Notes under the pieces: model-generated
What the model saw: the letters and a program-made list of their open reading frames with translations, nothing else
Told to the model about the DNA's origin: nothing
Database searches by the model: none
Made by a program: the position numbers and the translations under genes
Origin: Thinopyrum elongatum
Taxonomy: Eukaryota; Streptophyta; Magnoliopsida; Poales; Poaceae
Length of the DNA stretch: 64,000 nucleotides
Direction of reading: 5' to 3'
NCBI GenBank assembly: GCA_011799875.1
Contig: CM022302.1
Span: 524,162,228 to 524,226,227 of the forward strand
Part shown: piece by piece, positions 37,531 through 48,766 of the stretch
Position numbering within the stretch: position 1 is the stretch's first letter
Layout of the letters: every line of letters starts with the position of its first letter

Positions 37531-37870
37531 ATTTTCCGAGAATTTCCGGCGACGAAACCCTAACAGAGAAATAAATTTCTTGATATAAATGCAGTGCAAC
37601 ATTTGTGATAATTATATTGCTTTTATATATGTTTTTATGCCGGGATACATGCATGAAAGCTGCAACAAATAATTTTGACTACACACTGTGCCGAGCGCTA
37701 CCCTCGGTAATAGTAGGTTTACCGTGAGCCGCTCTCGATAAAAGGTAAAACCTAGATCTACTTTACCGAGAGGCCTCTCGGAAAAGCACCGGCGAGATCT
37801 AGGGTAAGACTTTTACCGAGTGCCGCTTTAAGTCGACTCTCGGGAATGGTTCCCGCGGGGACTTATCCAA
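37531..37870 (+). promoter_or_regulatory. CACTA 5' subterminal motif cluster upstream of the transposase leader
   Basis: Between 37,688 and 37,850 the words GCCGAG, ACCGAG and CTCGG occur many times in both orientations, partly as dyads (TTACCGAGAGGCCTCTCGG). They resemble the motif of the 3' subterminal repeats. In the En/Spm system such repeats bind the TNPA protein, and this cluster just precedes the presumed leader exon. I see no TATA box that I would defend. Confidence 0.5.
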
Positions 37871-38640
37871 AATTTTAACTCTCGCGCCCTCACTCTCTCG
37901 TTCCCACGCTCTGTTCCCCGCCCCCCCTCCGCCGCCGCCCCCCTGCGTCGCCTCCCCATCTGCCGAGCTCCGGCGCCGCCACCCCCCCGTCCGCCCCGCC
38001 CCGTTCACCGAGCTCCGGTGCCGACGCCCCGTGTTCGCCGTCTTCACCACCGCCCCGCCCCGTCCGCCATCTCCACCAGCCACCGTCCCTCACCGCTGCC
38101 GCCCCTCGCCGCCGCCGCCCCGTCCGCCGTCTCCACCACCGGCCCGCCCCTCAGCGCCCCGCCTCGTCCGCCGAGGTCCACCATAGCCGCCGCCCCTCAC
38201 CGCCATGGCCACGTCCGCCGAGCTCCACCGTTGCTGCCGCCGCCACCGGGAGTGCCTCCACCTCCTCCGCCGTCCCCCCTGCCCCGTTGGTGAGTCCCTC
38301 AAATATGGTTTTTTTATATTTAGGTGTGTATATGCATATATAGTGAATGATGTATGTGAGTGTGTGTGTGGGAGAGGGGTGTTGTTGATGTGTGTGTGTG
38401 CATGTGTGAGTGAGTGTGTGATGTGTGTGTGTATGGGGGGGGGTGATGTTGATGTGTGGGTGTGATGTGTTTGTGTGTGTGTGTGTGTGTGTGTGATGTG
38501 GTATGTGTGTGTGAGTGAGTGTTGTTCATGCGTGTATGTTAGTGTGTTTTGTGTATGTGTGTGTGAGTGAGTGTTATTGATGTGTGTGTGTTTGACATAT
38601 GATTGACACAACTTCATTCTTTCATGCAGGACATGCATCT
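37871..38640 (+). other. Presumed noncoding leader of the CACTA transposase transcript
   Basis: 37,871-38,288 is very C-rich (CCGCCGCC, CCACCGCC). It ends in a good donor (CCGTTG|GTGAGT at about 38,289), followed by a TGTG-rich stretch and an acceptor TTTCATGCAG near 38,629. It resembles a GC-rich first exon plus intron. Pro-rich frames in both directions reflect composition and are not taken as genes. Confidence 0.45.
38345..38600 (+). repeat. TG microsatellite / TGTGTGAG-rich tract
   Basis: Runs of TG (longest near 38,469-38,495) are mixed with TGAGTGAGTG and TGATG. They lie in the presumed first intron. His/Thr-rich minus-strand frames come from this repeat. Confidence 0.85.
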
Positions 38641-38849
38641 ATTTTGACAATGGAGAGAGTGAATTCCGTTGCACGCTTCAAGGGTAATCTCTTCCCGTTC
38701 ATGTGTAGCTCTCCATTATTTGTAGATCGCCTAAATAGTCGCGTAACCTAGGTGTCTCCTGTTCGAAAGGGTTATATCTATAAATAAGCAAGTCTTTGCA
38801 TATTTATAACCTCAACTCTTTCGAATTGTCCACGTTTTCCATGGACAGT

Positions 38850-39051
38850 CTGAGGATGTGTAGGCTGGTCGTTTTCATGCTGTACTTCGATCCGAGACAG
38901 AATTTCGGCGGTGTCTCCTTGTTGTTCTCTGGATGCACATCCTCTCGGCTTATTGCCGAGACGTGTATTTAGAGAACAGCGGGGAGGTGCTGCCGAAATT
39001 TTGTCTTGGGTCGGAGTACGGCATGGAAACGGACCCAGCCTCACATCCTCG
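38850..39051 (+). repeat. Long imperfect foldback (~97-bp arms) before the transposase start
   Basis: The left arm (from CTGAGGATGTG) pairs with the right arm (ending CACATCCTCGAG) over about 97 bases at roughly 80% by eye. Blocks such as AATTTCGGC, TTGTTCTCT and CTCGGC match, and only a few bases separate the arms near 38,945. If transcribed with the leader it would form a long hairpin. The distance to the ATG is about 115 bases. Confidence 0.75.
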
Positions 39052-39166
39052 AGTGGGATTAGGACCTATCTTTACCTATTAGATAGCTCAGTGCATGTCG
39101 TAAAACTTGATGGAACCACTTGTTACATAAAAAACATTATGTGTGTGTTTCACTCTATATCAGAGG

Positions 39167-42100
39167 ATGGAAGATCGTGAGTGGATGTACACCGGACATC
39201 CCAGCATGGAGGGTATGACCCCTGAGTGGAGGTCGAAGACCAATGATTTCCTGGAATTAGTATTTGCTGGAGAAACGCCAGTTCGTGGAATTTGGTGCCC
39301 ATGCACGGAGTGTGATAACCAGACTGAAAGAGATAAGATTACTATGAGTAAACACTTAGGAAAATATGGGTTTACGCCAGGCTATTACCGGTGGATCTTT
39401 CACGGTGAGACAGAACAGTCCAGGGCGGAGGTGATGCGACAGCGCACCGGCGAATATGATACTCGGATTGAAAACTTGTTAAATGACATCCGCCGTGTAG
39501 ATCCGCGGGAGGACCCGCACTCCGAGGAGCCACTGGAAATCCCAGAAGAGTATCATGAAGCTTTGTTTGCGGCACAAAAACCCCTCCACGCCCATACAGA
39601 GGTTACTCAACTAGATGGCATTGCACGCCTAATGGCCCTGAAGGCAAGCCATTGCATGAGCATAATTTGCTTCAATGAGTTATTGTCAGTTATTGCTAGC
39701 CTGCTGCCTAAAGAAAACATATTGCCAAAGAACATGTACGAGTCAAACAGAATCCTCGGTTCACTTAAGATGTCGTATGAGCAAATACATGCTTGTCCAA
39801 ACGGATGCATGTTATTTAGAAATGAACATAAAGACACGAACTACAGTGTCAAGTGCAAATCCTCTAGGTATATTGAGGTAATTGATGATGATGGTAGCAA
39901 GAGGCAGCTCACAATTGCGGTCAATATCCTTCGATATCTTTCATTCACAGAAAGGATCCAGAGGCTTTATATGACCGAGGAAACTGCCCAATATATGAGA
40001 TGGGCCGCCGAAGGGAAGATGTACAATACAAAAAAGATGCACCATCCACAGGATGCTGAAGCATGGAAGAAATTTGTTGAAATTCATAAGAAAACAGATG
40101 ACTAGAAGAGTGTAGCTATTGGGATAACAACCGATGGGTTCAATCCATTTGGTTTGATGGCTGCCATATACAGCTGTTGGCCAGTATATGTTATCCCTCT
40201 GAATCTGCCCCCTGGCATTTGCATGCAACGACATCACATGTTCCTGACGCTGATAATTCCAGGGCCTAACTATCCGGGGAAGCATATGAGTGTGTACATG
40301 GAGCCATTGGTGGACGACTTACTCGTTGCTTGGAACAATGGGGTAAGGACATACGATGCTGTTTCAAAGAAGCACTTCAATATGCATATCTGGTACCACA
40401 CATCACTACATGACCTACCAGCACGTGCGATATTTTGTGGTTGGTGTGCAAAGGGGAAGTGGCCTTGCCTAGTCTACCAATAACGTGTGACTTTCATTTG
40501 GCTGGCTAAGGGTCGCAAGTATGTATGCTTTGACCAACATCGGCAGTTCCTTCGTCTTGATCACCCATACAGACAAGACACTGTGAACTTCCGGGAAGGT
40601 GTTATTGTTGATGACCCGCCACCACCTATTATGACTGGTGCCCAGCTTAAGGATGAGTTAGATGCTCTCGAGAAAAATCTCGATGGGCCAGGTTTTGTGG
40701 GATATGGAGAGACACACCAGTGGACTCACATTCCAAGCTTATGGAGGCTCCCTTACTTTAAAGATCTTCTCCTTCCACACAACATTGATGCAATGCACAC
40801 TGAAAAGAATATTGCGGTGGCCTTACTCGGCACACTCCTCGACACCGAGAAGTCAAAGGATAACATTAAGGCTAGGATCGATCAAGCCCAGCTATGCAAT
40901 AGGCCAAAATTAAAATTGGTGCCTCGTGCAAAAGGTAATTCTTGGAAGAAGCCACAAGCCCCTTTCACCCCTTCAATGCCCCAAAGGAAGGAAATTCTCC
41001 AATGGATTGTGAACAAGTTGTACTTCCCTGATGGATATGCAGCTAATATCATGAGGGGAGTGAATATGGCTACAAAGCGAATAGGAGGCCTCAAGAGTCA
41101 TGACTACCATGTATGGCTTGAGCGGATAATGCCTGTGATGATTCGAGGGTATGTCAGAGAGGATATTTGGCGAGTGTTGGCGGAGTTGAGCTACTTCTTC
41201 CGCCAGCTTTGTGCCAAAGAATTAGATTATGAAGTGGTTGCAAAGTTAGAGGAACAAGCACCTGAGTTGCTATGCAAGTTAGAGAAGATATTTCCGCCAG
41301 GTTTCTTTAATCCGATGCAACATATGATTTTACATCTCGCGTATGAGGCTAGAATGGGAGGACCTGTGCAGTTCTGATGGCAGTATGCACCTGAACGGGA
41401 TTTCAAGCATCTTCGTGGAAAATGTAAGAATAAAGCCCGCATCGAAGCCTCCATAGCCGAGGCATACCTGAACGAGGAGGTGGCAACGACCACGACAAAG
41501 TACTATCATGAAAGTATTCAGACTAGGTTAAATCCAGCTCCTCGTTACAATGAAGAACCCACCAGTAATGTTTCCGACCTTAGCCTCTTCGAAGGCCAAG
41601 GTGGCAAAGCAAGTGGACCGAAGCGCAAGACCTTTTCACCTACCGAGTGGTCGACTCTTATGATCTATGTCTTGACCAACATGGAAGAAGTGCAGCCATA
41701 CATAAAGTAAGTGTAGAACACCTTCATTGACAACTACTCACTAGTCTTGGGTTCTAACTCGAATTCTTCTCATTGCTAGGGAATTCCAGAATGAATTCTG
41801 GAAGCTACCATGGCCCCCTAGCGACGAAGAATCAGCAAACCTTCTTGAAGATAACAATGCTGATGGCGGTTTCATTTCTTGGTTCTCAAGAAAAGTAACT
41901 TTCCTAACTTTATGTAAACTTCAAGTTGTTCTTACTTGCCAGCAATGCTTCCAGTAATGAACCTGACAATCTCCTATTAATCTTGTAGGCATATCAGGAG
42001 GTTGATATGGACGCGAAAGTGAGAGAAGTAGCCAAAGGTTTTGAATACGATGCCAAGTCATTTAAGGCTTATGACATGAATGGGTATCGCTTCCACACTG

Positions 42101-42822
42101 ATAAACACACGCGTGAGAGGCCCAATCGAAGGTCAATCAATAGTGGGGTCTATTGTCTAGGGACAGATGGACGTCACTACTATGGAACCATCAAAGAAAT
42201 TTATGAGCTACAATACTGTGGTTTACAAGGTGTGAAGCCCATTGTATTCAGATGCAGTTGGCTCAATCCTGAGAAAGTGAGACAAACCCCTAGTATTGGT
42301 TGGGTTGAAGTTGAACGAGCATCGAAATATGCAGGAAATGATGTCTATATTATGGCTCAACAGGCTACACAAGTGTTTTATCTCCCGTACGCGTGCACAT
42401 CTACAGAACATATCGATCTCTTGAAATGGGATGTCATGTACAAGGTACCCCCGCGTATCATGGTACCTACCCCAAACAAGGACGATTACCACATAAACCC
42501 TAACACATACGAGGGAGAGTTCTATCAAGAAGCAGACAATCACGAAGACGAAGATGATGCAGAGGAAGATGATGGCGTGCATCACGAAGATGATGCTATG
42601 GAACATGAGGCCATGCATGACATGGAAGTAGATAATGCGGAGGACGAATACGAGGATGTTTCTGACCCTCGAGATTTGGCATTACTTATGCGATGGCACA
42701 TGGGGCTAAATGATGATGAGGGCCCCCCTGAAGACTTCGAGGATGAATGTATGAATGGGCGTGATACCGATGATGACAACCCTGATCCAAATGTTGCACC
42801 TAATATTGACCCTTATTTCTAA
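39167..42822 (+). pseudogene. CACTA transposase, TNP2/TNPD type, with three in-frame stops
   Basis: The gene has three exons: 39,167-41,706, 41,780-41,894 and 41,989-42,822. Introns are GT-AG and the phases join correctly, giving 1,162 codon positions. The start follows an acceptor (CTATATCAG|AGG) and reads MEDREWMYTG, typical of the transposase-associated domain with its CPCTEC cysteines (about residues 46-51). A TNP2 core follows (ITTDGFNPFG, then FDQHRQFL and HNIDAMHTEKN). Next come a DUF4218-like region (IMPVMIRGYVRED, GGPVQF) and a DUF4216-like region (YGTIKEIYELQY, VFRCSWLNP). The C-terminus is strongly acidic, Asp/Glu-rich. Stops interrupt at 40,103 (TAG), 40,481 (TAA) and 41,375 (TGA, where relatives have Arg). 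The frame is otherwise intact, so inactivation looks recent. The family cuts and joins CACTA ends in the nucleus; this copy could not make a full protein. Confidence 0.9.
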
Positions 42823-42837
42823 CAACTCCATGTAATC

Positions 42838-42996
42838 GTGTGAGAACTCTATGTATGCGTGTCACAACTCTATGTATTCATGTGTGTAACAACTCTATGT
42901 ATTCGTGTGTGCAACAACTCTATGTATTCGTGTGTGCAACAACTCTATGTATTCATGTGTGTAACAACTATATGTATTATTGTGACAACTCCATTT
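42838..42996 (+). repeat. ~26-30-bp minisatellite after the transposase stop
   Basis: Six units of AACTCTATGTATTCGTGTGTG-like sequence begin 16 bases after the transposase stop, in the presumed 3' untranslated region. The units differ slightly (TTCG/TTCA, GTAAC/GCAAC). Confidence 0.85.
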
Positions 42997-43088
42997 TTTC
43001 TTCATATGTGATATATTTATTGTATTTACATCAAGTTGTATCATCTATACTAACTGGTTTGTTCTTCTTTGTATCAGGTGATTGAAAC

Positions 43089-43244
43089 ATGACATGTGGC
43101 AACAAGAATCCAAAGGAAAGTTTGAAAGATGTGGCAGCTCTGTACAAGAATCCAAAGGAAAGTTTGAAAGATGCGGCAGCTCGACCGATGAAAGCGGTGG
43201 CCGCTCCTGCGTCGGTTGCCATAGCCGCCAAGAAGGCCAAATGA
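43089..43244 (+). other. Short frame with in-frame 42-bp duplication
   Basis: It begins ATGACATGTGGCAAC and encodes KNPKESLKD twice, 14 residues apart, then an Ala/Lys-rich tail before TGA. It may be the N-terminus of the second CACTA gene cut off by a frameshift in the purine-rich tract that follows. I do not recognise the sequence. Confidence 0.35.
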
Positions 43245-43289
43245 TCAGCGGGTCTAGACACCCGTCAGAAAAACCGGGCGAAACGAGCT

Positions 43290-43560
43290 CGAGTAGGACG
43301 CGGGGGAGGAGTAGGAGGTGGACGAGGAGGGAGAGTAGATTAGGCAGGAGGAGGAGGGGACGAGGAGGGGGGCGAGGAGGGGGAGTAGATGAGGCAGGAG
43401 GAGGGGGGACAGGAGGACGAGTAGGGAGCCTGAAGGGGGAGTAGATGAGGCAGGAGGAGGAGGGACACGAGGAGGACTAGTAGGGGGACGAGGACGGGGA
43501 GTAGATGAGGTAGGAGGAGGAGGGGGGAGGAGGACGTAGAGCAGCCCCGAGTAGAGCACC
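43290..43560 (+). repeat. Purine-rich (GGAGGA) tract with ~60-bp repeating pattern
   Basis: The plus strand is almost all G and A. Words such as GGGGGAGTAGATGAGGCAGGAGGAGG recur in shortened form at about 43,319, 43,380, 43,438 and 43,497. A second GAGGAG block at 43,605-43,740 encodes the acidic stretch. The Pro/Ser-rich minus frames here are its complement. Confidence 0.8.
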
Positions 43561-45848
43561 TCTTTCTTCTCCTGGACCCTCTGATCAGTGCTTCGCCGTG
43601 CTCAGGAGGAGGATGCTCGACGGCTGGAGGAGGAAACAGAGGATGGGGAGGATGCGAGTGAGAAGGAGGAGGATGAGGAGGATGAGGAGGAGGTGGTGGA
43701 GGATGAGGAGGAGGATGAGGTGGTGGTGGAGGACGCCGCCGCCGAGAGGAGGCTGGTTGTTCGTCAGGTTTCTGAGGGTGGGGATGGACCCTCATGAGTG
43801 ACGGAGCAGCACGAGGTGAGCGGCTCATAGCCGGGCGGTTCGACTATCAGCACTACTTCCACAGGGAAAGTGTGGCTGCGTGGTCCTTCAAAGCTTCCAA
43901 AACGTCCATATGTGCATAGAGACGTGTTGATTAAACCAGTGGGAGAGAAGTAAGTGGTTATCTCGACTCATCCCATATAAATTGTACCTTTGTCATTTCA
44001 TCACATATAATATGACTTCACTCTTCGTAATGCAGGAGCTTAGTAAAAGGTGGTGAGAGGCGTCTGCCACGGTCGCCGAGTGGCATCATTGGGGGTCTTT
44101 GTAGGTTAAATTATCCTGGACTGGTCACTTTGCCGAACGGTATCATTGAGCCAGCCTCGTCATGGGATCACTACAAAGTCGCTCCGGATTTCCTGGATAT
44201 GCATCAGAGGGTTTATGATAACAGAGCCTTGCGAGTGGCCAATGATTTCTGGGTAAGTCCTTTCAAACACCTGAATGTCAATACCAAAAAGGTTTAAATT
44301 TGCCATAGTCATGATATTATCCTTCTCACATGTATGCATGTTTGTAGGATTTCTATACATGCGTAGAGGGTCAGAAGGATCATGCAAATGTGGTGGTTGA
44401 GAATATTGCCAAGAAACTAATCCACGACATGCACTATGAGGAGCGCATCCGGTTAGCGGTCAAGTATCACGCGAACTATCTCAACCAGAAGATTTCCAAA
44501 AAGGATGCTCGAGGGAAGCATCTTTCACGGGACAATTACTTCAAGGCAAGTGACGATGGATGCTTGATATTCCCTACATTACTGCAAATTAGATTCCTCA
44601 GTAAGATGTATTTGTTTACTTTACAGGTGATTCCTCGGTGGTGCGCCGACAAACGTCCGTGCTGGGAGAAGATCGTCGAACGGTGGACAGATCCAGGGTG
44701 GCAGGATGAACACAAAGCAATATCTGAATGGCGGAAGTTGATGGGTTGTCCAGGACACCGTCAAGGCAACCTCACCATCCCAGGTGTCGTCTCCAAACAT
44801 GTAGGCAACAACATCCTTTTCTTTTCATCGTGTTCTCTTTCATTTGTGAGCATTCCCTTGATTGTTTGGATCGTTTTCTTTTGCAGAAAGAAGACACTGG
44901 CAAGGATATCTCTTACTTCGAGGCATGGACCATCAAACGTACCAAAGACGACAAGGACAAGGACCCTCTCCACCTGGAGAGGGACTGGATCAGCTCTAAA
45001 GCCCGGTCAGATGGGGAGAACTACACCAAAAATTTGAAGGAGACGTACGGACAAGAGGCTGATCCTCACGTGCTGTTGTTTGACCCTCTTGTGGCCATTG
45101 CCGTGGCAGGCGGTAGACCGAATGGTCGGGTGGCGGTTCACCTTGATTCTGTCATAACCTCCTCCCTTCCGAGAGTCAACACGCTCCGTGCTATGAGTAC
45201 TGGCTCTACTCCTACCATAGAGCGTCACGTACCACATACCACGACCATTATTGAGGATATTCAGGTCAGCGCTTCTTCATTGATCCTTCATGGTCCTGCA
45301 TGTTTGCATTTCAACACGAATGACATTTGCATTGCCATATTGTAGACTCGACTGATTGACACCCAGAAAGAATGAGATGAAGACCGGGCTAAGCTGAAGG
45401 CACAAGATGATCTAGTGAAGTCTTTACAACATATGGTGGCCAATCTTTATTCCATGCAAGGCAAACCAGTGCTAGAGATGCCACCGATGCCAGAGTGGAA
45501 CATTGTGAGTTTCGTTCAAACTATTTCTATCACCATTTTTGGCATTACCATATGCATTCATCTCATTATTGGGTCAATTCATCACAGCTCAATCCATCAC
45601 AAGGGTCGAACAATGTTCCGGTAGTTCCACCTCAAGTTGGTGGAGTTGGGGAAGCAAACGCCACACAAGATGTTGATGTTACCACTCCGATCTCCAAAAC
45701 CACGTGAACTTCATGTTATGTTGTGTTTGAAACTGTTCCTTGTATGTGCTTGAGAACTATTGCATCTTGTGTGATCTTGAGACTTGCAAACTTGTGGTAG
45801 TCGAGTGTGCTTGACAACTATTGCACCTTTTATGCACTATTGCTTTTA

Positions 45849-46175
45849 GGGACATTTACATCTGTGCCCCTAACTCAAACCCACTACTCAGATTTGCCCC
45901 TAATTTTGAAGCATGCTCAAATTTGCCCCTCCGCCGTTAAGTCAGTACTCAGAAATGCCCTTCCGTACAGTACTGTAGCACTTTCCGTCCAATACTATAG
46001 CACTTTCCGTCTGCTACAGTACACATGGGACTCTGACGGTCAAAGGCCTTTGACTGGACGGAAGGGCATTTCTGAGTAGTGACTTAATGGCAGAGAGGCA
46101 AATTTGAGCATGCTTTGAAATTAGGGGCAAATCTGAGTAGGTGGTTCGAGTTAGGGGCAGAAATGCAAATGGCCC
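45849..46175. mobile_element. Mutator-type MITE, 327 bp, with 9-bp target duplication
   Basis: The ends are long inverted repeats. The left opens GGGACATTTACATCTGTGCC, and the inverted right end opens GGGCCATTTGCATTTCTGCC. Similarity continues inward for about 85 bases through CTACTCAGATTTGCCCCTAA and AGCATGCTCAAATTTGCC. The 9-bp direct repeat TTGCTTTTA flanks it at 45,840-45,848 and 46,176-46,184, which fits the Mutator superfamily. It has no coding capacity. It sits 141 bases after the second CACTA gene. Confidence 0.9.
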
Positions 46176-46299
46176 TTGCTTTTATGTGGGATGTTTTTGA
46201 GAATCAATGCTTTCTTTGTTCAATGATGCCTATATGTGACATGTTCTATGTGTGATGAACTATATGCTGCTGCTGTATATGTTTTGCTGCAGGAAAGAA

Positions 46300-46573
46300 A
46301 CAAAAACACACAAAAAAAGGCTGCTGGGCACAACAATACCGAGAGGGTCTCTCGGCAAAGACGGTGAAACTGGAACTTTTACCGAGAGGGCTCTCGGTAA
46401 AGGGTGTCAACCTGTAGCGCCCCTGACAACTTTACCGAGAGTCATCTTGGTAAAAGTACAAGGTTTGCCGAGAGGAACTCTCGGCAAAGATGGCCCTCGG
46501 CGTGTTAACGTGGACCCACATGTCAGGACGTGCCACGTGGCGCACTCCTATTGGCTCTCTTTGCCGAGAGTGA
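46300..46573 (+). repeat. CACTA 3' subterminal motifs and first 96-bp unit
   Basis: Dyads of the type CCGAGAG(N)nCTCTCGG recur from 46,338. The last ~98 bases (from about 46,476) are one 96-bp unit identical in plan to those at 60,541-61,211. The copia insertion at 46,573/46,574 separates this unit from the rest of the array. Confidence 0.85.
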
Positions 46574-48751
46574 TGTAGGAGATATGCCCTAGAGGCAATA
46601 ATAAATGTTATTGATTATCTCCCTGTTCATAATTAGGTTTATGTTCCATGCTATAACTGCTATGGTTCTCGAGTCTACAAATAAAACGAGGCTTGGAGGA
46701 AGACTCATACGCACGTGTGGAATAATAAACGGTAAAATGTATTCCTAGTCTAGCCTCTAAGACTAGCTCAAGTGTTGCATGATGGTCCTGTTTTCCTGAT
46801 CATGGGCATGTCTATGCCAGCAATTTTGAGGGCACAATGTTAGAAGAACATTTGTGTTGAATCGACCCGATTGATGTTATGCTATGAGATATATTCGTTA
46901 CAAGTTAGTGGTTAATAACACAGAGATGGTTAACGTTTGCATGATTCCTCAGACCATGAGAGTATCGAGTTTCTTCATGCTTGATTCATGAACTTTGGGG
47001 TTTGTTAAACGTCATCCGTAACTGGATGGCTATTACGGCGGCTTACGGGTTCATGGGAAAGTATGTTAAGTAACTTGATAGCTCAAGATTGGGATTTGCT
47101 CCTCCGACGATGGAGAGATATCTTTGGGCCCTCTCGGTGTTACGATATCCATCATCGTCTGGCCAGACACTTTGTGATTTGATCACGGGGATGCCAGAAC
47201 ACGGTAACGAGAAAAGAGAACAATACCGGTAACGAGGTAACTAGCATAGTGGACAAGTTGTTGATCCACGGGAATGCCAACATGTCTCACCTCGGGTATT
47301 TGTAACATATCGTGAAGCAACAGGAATAGCACACGGCAACTGGAGGTTCACTCGAATATTCATTCGTGTGGGTATAGGGGTCAATATGGGTGTCCACGGC
47401 TCCGATGTTGATCATTGATCGGAAGGGGTTCCGTGTCATGTCTATACTTCACCGAACCTATAGGGTCACACGCTTAAGGGTCATCTATCTGCTGAATACT
47501 AGACAGGGAGTCTGAGAGAAAATCGCCGAAAAAGTTTCGGACACCGAAAAAGTTTCGGACAGCGGAAAAGTTCCGCAGAGAGAGGTCACCGGATGAGTTC
47601 CGGTGAAACTGAAAAGTTGTTTCAGAGGATACCATAAAGTCAAATTGGTTTCGGCACATGCCCGATAATTCTTGGAGGGTGCCAGAATCATTCTGGAAAC
47701 TTTTGGGAATTTTCTGGAAGAAAAACTGGAAATGTTCCGGAGCTGCCGGAACCACTTCAGATGCTTTTCGCAGATGAAAATCACTAATCTGGAATTGTTC
47801 CAGAACGTGTTGAAAATTATTTTAGTGGGTACTGGAAATGTTCTAAGCCCACATAAATATTTTCAGTTCGAACAGACGCTGAAAAATGTCGTCATGAATA
47901 GTGAAAGTGCTTTTTGGTTTACTTTTTGGAAAGCCACTTGTTTGGGCTTTATCCCAAAAGATCTAGGGATGACATGGATGGATTGGGAGGCCCTCATGGG
48001 GGCCCCCCAAGGGGTGTGGCCGGCCACACTTGGGGCTGCACCATGGAGCCCCTCTTGTTCCTTGGTTTCACCTTTATGCCCTTGGTGGAAGGACTTCATT
48101 CATGTACTTTTGGGTTTTATTGTAAAACCACCCTACCCCTTGGGATTTCCTATAAATAGAGGTGGAGGGGCAGCCCTCCACAATCATCCCTTCTCACATA
48201 CAAGTGCCATGCAATGATCTGGCTTCTCTCTCCCTCCCCGCGAAATAGTTTCGTAGAGCCGAAAGGCTGTCTGGGTTCCGGTGGGAACTAGTTCTGGACG
48301 ATGAAGCCCTGCCGGATAGATGACACCGTATGTGTGCAACTCTGTAGAGAGGTCGTAGTTTCGATCTTAGTGCCCGAGGGGCTGTTCGAGAGTGCCTCCC
48401 GAAGGGCTGTCCATGTGATGGTCCGAGTTCTGTGAGTCCTCCCGAAGGGCTGTCCAAGTGACGGTCCGAGTTCTGTGAGTCCTCCCGAAGGGCTGTCCGC
48501 GACACCGTCCGGGGGACTGTCCGACCGCCTCCCGGAGGGCTGTCCGAGTGGTGGATGAGGGTATACATCCTCGCGGTTGGGAGGTTGTAAATCCTAGCTG
48601 CGGGGATCTGCACCGCCGATCGTCATCGACTCTACTTCCCCTGCGCTACGAGTCGGTAACGAAAATGATCAAACCTTGTATGCAGTCTCCATAGTGGTCC
48701 TGGGCTGGTGCGTAGGTCGAATTTTTTTGTTTTCTGCTACGTTACCCTACA
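46574..48751 (+). repeat. Left LTR of the copia element
   Basis: It is 2,178 bp, from TGTAGGAGATATGCC to GTTACCCTACA. It matches the right LTR with about 45 substitutions counted by eye (about 2%) and one 3-bp indel near 48,410. Confidence 0.95.
48151..48160 (+). promoter_or_regulatory. LTR TATA box
   Basis: TATAAATAGA occurs in a GGATTTCC...GGTGGAGG context and is conserved at 59,935-59,944 in the right LTR. It is the likely promoter core of the element. Confidence 0.7.
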
Positions 48752-48752
48752 G

Positions 48753-48766
48753 TGGCATCATGAGCC
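48753..48766 (+). other. Primer-binding site (initiator Met tRNA type)
   Basis: TGGCATCATGAGCC starts two bases after the left LTR. It resembles the TGGTATCAGAGCC site used by plant copia elements, with changes at the fourth base and within AGAG. Confidence 0.75.

Larger units (their letters stand above)
43089..45707 (+). pseudogene. Second CACTA gene, TNPA / plant transposase (Ptta/En/Spm) type, disrupted
   Basis: The recognisable core runs over exons ending 43,949, then 44,036-44,252, 44,348-44,545, 44,627-44,800, 44,887-45,264, 45,346-about 45,504 and 45,588-45,707. It encodes LRGPSKLPKRPYVHRDVLI, GLCRLNYPGLVTLPNG, WDHYKVAPDFLDMHQRVYDN, the basic middle, RWTDPGWQDEHKAISEWRK and an Asp/Lys-rich segment, ending DVTTPISKTT. 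This order matches Ptta/TNPA-like proteins that bind subterminal repeats. An acidic stretch (Glu/Asp runs) is encoded at 43,588-43,797 in the same frame as the core. The frame is broken by TGA 43,795, TAG 43,828 and TGA 45,373 (AAAGAATGA). One intron starts GC instead of GT (44,546). The true start is uncertain: a 51-codon frame at 43,089-43,244 ends before a purine-rich tract. Confidence 0.75.

Noticed and set aside
38090..38638. His/Thr-rich 182-codon minus frame
   Set aside because: It is the complement of a TG microsatellite and a C-rich leader.
43340..43828. Pro/Ser-rich 162-codon minus frame
   Set aside because: It is the complement of the purine-rich tract and acidic region of the second CACTA gene.
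47672..48217. 181-codon frame present in both copia LTRs (also 59,456-60,001)
   Set aside because: It spans the LTR promoter. BARE/Angela LTRs carry no conserved protein, and the frame is duplicated simply because the LTRs are.
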